Shown here one piece after another: positions 38,218 to 39,499 of a stretch of 39,499 bases of DNA (its first letter is position 1; each line of letters starts with the position of its first letter). Location: positions 1 to 39,499 of the IMG/VR virus record IMGVR_UViG_3300042914_001679. The stretch is one strand, 5' to 3'. This DNA is from a virus. A program made the translations under genes and the position numbers. The notes beneath the pieces were generated by a model. That model was not told where the DNA came from. It did not search any database and was given only the letters and a program-made list of their open reading frames with translations.

Positions 38218-39293
38218 GATGGCTCCATTTCAACAGCACCAGAATCAAACAATACCTGATAGGCCCCCGGGCTGATATCGGCAACCTGCCCGGTAGCTAT
38301 CACATATCTGTTATTGGCAATCGTAGCGTTGACGGGTCGTTTGGCTCGGACCCGGACGGTGACTGTGGGAATCTCCCACTTTGGGTTGTCAAGCAGTTCG
38401 CCCTTAGGGACAGCTGCTACAAGTTTTTTGGCTGCTTCCGCCCAAGAGAATTTTGCTGTCCCAGCTGGGCGTTTTCGGGGCAGGCGCATGTCGTATGCGT
38501 CCTGCATTGCCAGTTTCAACTTTTGCAGATTGGGTTCGTCCCACTGGCCGACAGTTTGGGCTTTCGATTTGCCGCATGGGACAGTCCATTGGGCAAGGTG
38601 CATAAAGTCCCTTTGGCCTGTGGATTCAGAGACGATGGTGGGAATACCCATAGCGATTGCCTGTAGGGGCATCAGGCCGAATCCTTCGCCTCTGGTTGCC
38701 GCCACGAAACAATCCGCCTGGTCGTACCAGTCTCGTTGGGTTTCTTTGTTCATCCAGTTGCGATGAAAGACGATGTTGGGGTGTTTGACGGTTTCTACGT
38801 CGAAGGCGTGTGGGGCTGCTTTGATGTGTAGTTCGGCATCGGGCAGGTTGAGTTCGGTGAAGGCTTTGACAACAATGTCAAGACCTTTACGGAACCATAG
38901 GGAGCCTCCTGCGTGGAATCTGAACGGGCCGTCCGCATTGCGGCCTTTGGATTTCCAGAATGCCAAATCAACCCCGAGTGGTACACAAGTGGTATTCGGG
39001 TGGTATTTAGAAAATAGTTCTAGATTGTGTTCGCAGGGTACAAGAATCTGGTCGAACTGGCTGAACCACGGGTGCATGAACTGTGGCATCGTGTCGGTTT
39101 CCCACATCGTGAACAGGGCACGGTGTTGGCCCTTGAACCAGCCTTTCACAGAAATCGGCATCTGCATATAGACGTTCACCGAAGCGTGTTTGTCAAACAC
39201 AACATCTTTCGGGGCGTGGGTTACGAAACCGTCAAGCATTGACCCGTAGCCAACCTTGATGTCCCCGACCCCATTCCAAGACTGGTAATTCAT
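38214..39293 (-). CDS. GT4-like glycosyltransferase, second allele, complete
   Basis: 359 aa from the ATG at 39293 (MNYQSWNGVGDIKVGYGSML). The donor half shows FRFHAGGSLWFRKG near 125-137 and RGEGFGLMPLQAIAMG near 201-216, the usual GT-B layout, but E203-x7-Q211 replaces the E-x7-E motif, as in the allele at the window start. The C-terminal part (TVRVRAKRPVNATIANNRYV) is a small beta domain. A longer frame to 39434 exists but the ATG matches the other copy and lies 7 nt from a -10-like box. It transfers a sugar to an unknown acceptor, presumably on virion or host surface. It starts the minus-strand tail block. Confidence 0.82.
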   Translation of the reverse strand: MNYQSWNGVGDIKVGYGSMLDGFVTHAPKDVVFDKHASVNVYMQMPISVKGWFKGQHRALFTMWETDTMPQFMHPWFSQFDQILVPCEHNLELFSKYHPNTTCVPLGVDLAFWKSKGRNADGPFRFHAGGSLWFRKGLDIVVKAFTELNLPDAELHIKAAPHAFDVETVKHPNIVFHRNWMNKETQRDWYDQADCFVAATRGEGFGLMPLQAIAMGIPTIVSESTGQRDFMHLAQWTVPCGKSKAQTVGQWDEPNLQKLKLAMQDAYDMRLPRKRPAGTAKFSWAEAAKKLVAAVPKGELLDNPKWEIPTVTVRVRAKRPVNATIANNRYVIATGQVADISPGAYQVLFDSGAVEMEPS

Positions 39294-39299
39294 GCTGGA

Positions 39300-39306
39300 T
39301 ACACTA
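39300..39306. promoter_or_regulatory. Overlapping back-to-back -10 boxes, second allele
   Basis: TACACT (39300-39305) is 7 nt before the ATG at 39313; TAGTGT on the opposite strand (complement of 39301-39306) is 7 nt before the ATG at 39293. The arrangement equals that at 668-674 although several spacer bases differ, so the geometry is conserved. Confidence 0.5.
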
Positions 39307-39312
39307 GCCCCT

Positions 39313-39499
39313 ATGCCCACCCTGTCGATATACATTCCGACATGGAACCGGCAGCATCTTTTGGACAGGTTACTGAAAAGCATTGAACCGCAACTGTGCG
39401 ACGAAGTTGACGTTTTTGTTTCGGTCAACCACAAACCCGATTACGACCTGCCGGATTGGGTGAGCCGCCGACAAACCAGAATCAATGTTGGTGGAGATG
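39313..39499 (+). CDS. GT2-like glycosyltransferase, second allele, N-terminus only
   Basis: 62 codons of the same protein as 681-1418, cut by the window end. It begins MPTLSIYIPTWNRQHLLDRL and differs from the first allele at residue 2 (Pro for Ser) and 18 (Asp for Asn). From 39373 on it is base-for-base identical to 741-867. If the ends are joined as a circle through that repeat, this reading continues into the complete gene at 868-1418. Confidence 0.85.
   Translation, partial: MPTLSIYIPTWNRQHLLDRLLKSIEPQLCDEVDVFVSVNHKPDYDLPDWVSRRQTRINVGGD
39373..39499. repeat. 127-bp exact direct repeat, second copy
   Basis: Identical to 741-867 and ending exactly at the last base of the window. The preceding 60 bases already differ from their counterpart at several positions, so the exact match begins at 39373 and not earlier. 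Confidence 0.9.

Noticed and set aside
1-39499. Integrase, repressor, attachment sites, tRNA genes
   Set aside because: Looked for and not found by eye; a lysogenic lifestyle is not supported, though a divergent protein could be missed without searches.

Overview
The window is essentially a complete small tailed phage (podovirus-like) genome, most likely infecting an actinobacterium. The host guess rests on two WhiB-family iron-sulfur regulators, a protein family confined to actinobacteria and their phages, and on frequent GTG/TTG and apparently leaderless starts. No rRNA, tRNA, CRISPR array, integrase or recognisable lysogeny repressor is visible. The last 127 bases (39373-39499) repeat 741-867 exactly, and bases 1-867 align without a gap to 38633-39499 at a constant offset of 38632. 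The simplest reading is a circularly assembled genome of 38,632 bp whose glycosyltransferase locus is present in two strain alleles, one at each end of the window.

Layout. (1) 1-1418: a divergent glycosyltransferase pair (GT4-like on minus, GT2-like on plus) sharing a compact bidirectional promoter; the second allele is at 38214-39499. (2) 16297 down to 1415, minus strand: packaging and head genes in the order terminase, portal, small linker protein, a 1608-aa virion protein, three further probable virion proteins, a 31-aa zinc ribbon, then a promoter, scaffold-like protein and N4-gp56-type major capsid protein, a terminator and two small genes. (3) 16298-17230: a roughly 0.9-kb gene-free region with DnaA-box-like sites, inverted repeats and an array of ACTTGT hexamers. 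It is a candidate replication origin and control region. (4) 17235-20454, plus strand: a visibly GC-richer cassette of nine small genes including an ArdC-type antirestriction N-terminal domain, closed by a strong hairpin terminator. (5) 39293 down to 20566, minus strand: GT4, small basic proteins, a run of tail-fibre genes (one collagen-like), another GT2, head-tail adaptor, a large tail protein, a tail-collar fibre, a lysis region (holin-like proteins, a Thr-rich mucin-like membrane protein, an M15-type peptidase), then YqaJ exonuclease, Rad52-like annealing protein, an Hjc-like nuclease, small proteins, a secreted SLT-type glycosidase, SSB and two WhiB proteins.

How it works together. The phage carries a recombination set (exonuclease, annealing protein, resolvase-like nuclease, SSB) but no polymerase, primase or helicase that I can recognise. 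It therefore probably depends on the host replisome, perhaps recruited through the DnaA-box-like sites. WhiB proteins and the ArdC-like protein probably act on host transcription and host defence, and the glycosyltransferases on the host surface or the virion. Genes within each block are tightly packed, with many 1-4 base stop/start overlaps (ATGA, TAATG, GTGA). These overlaps were used to place several genes shorter than 60 codons. All functional calls are from reading the sequence; no database search was run.
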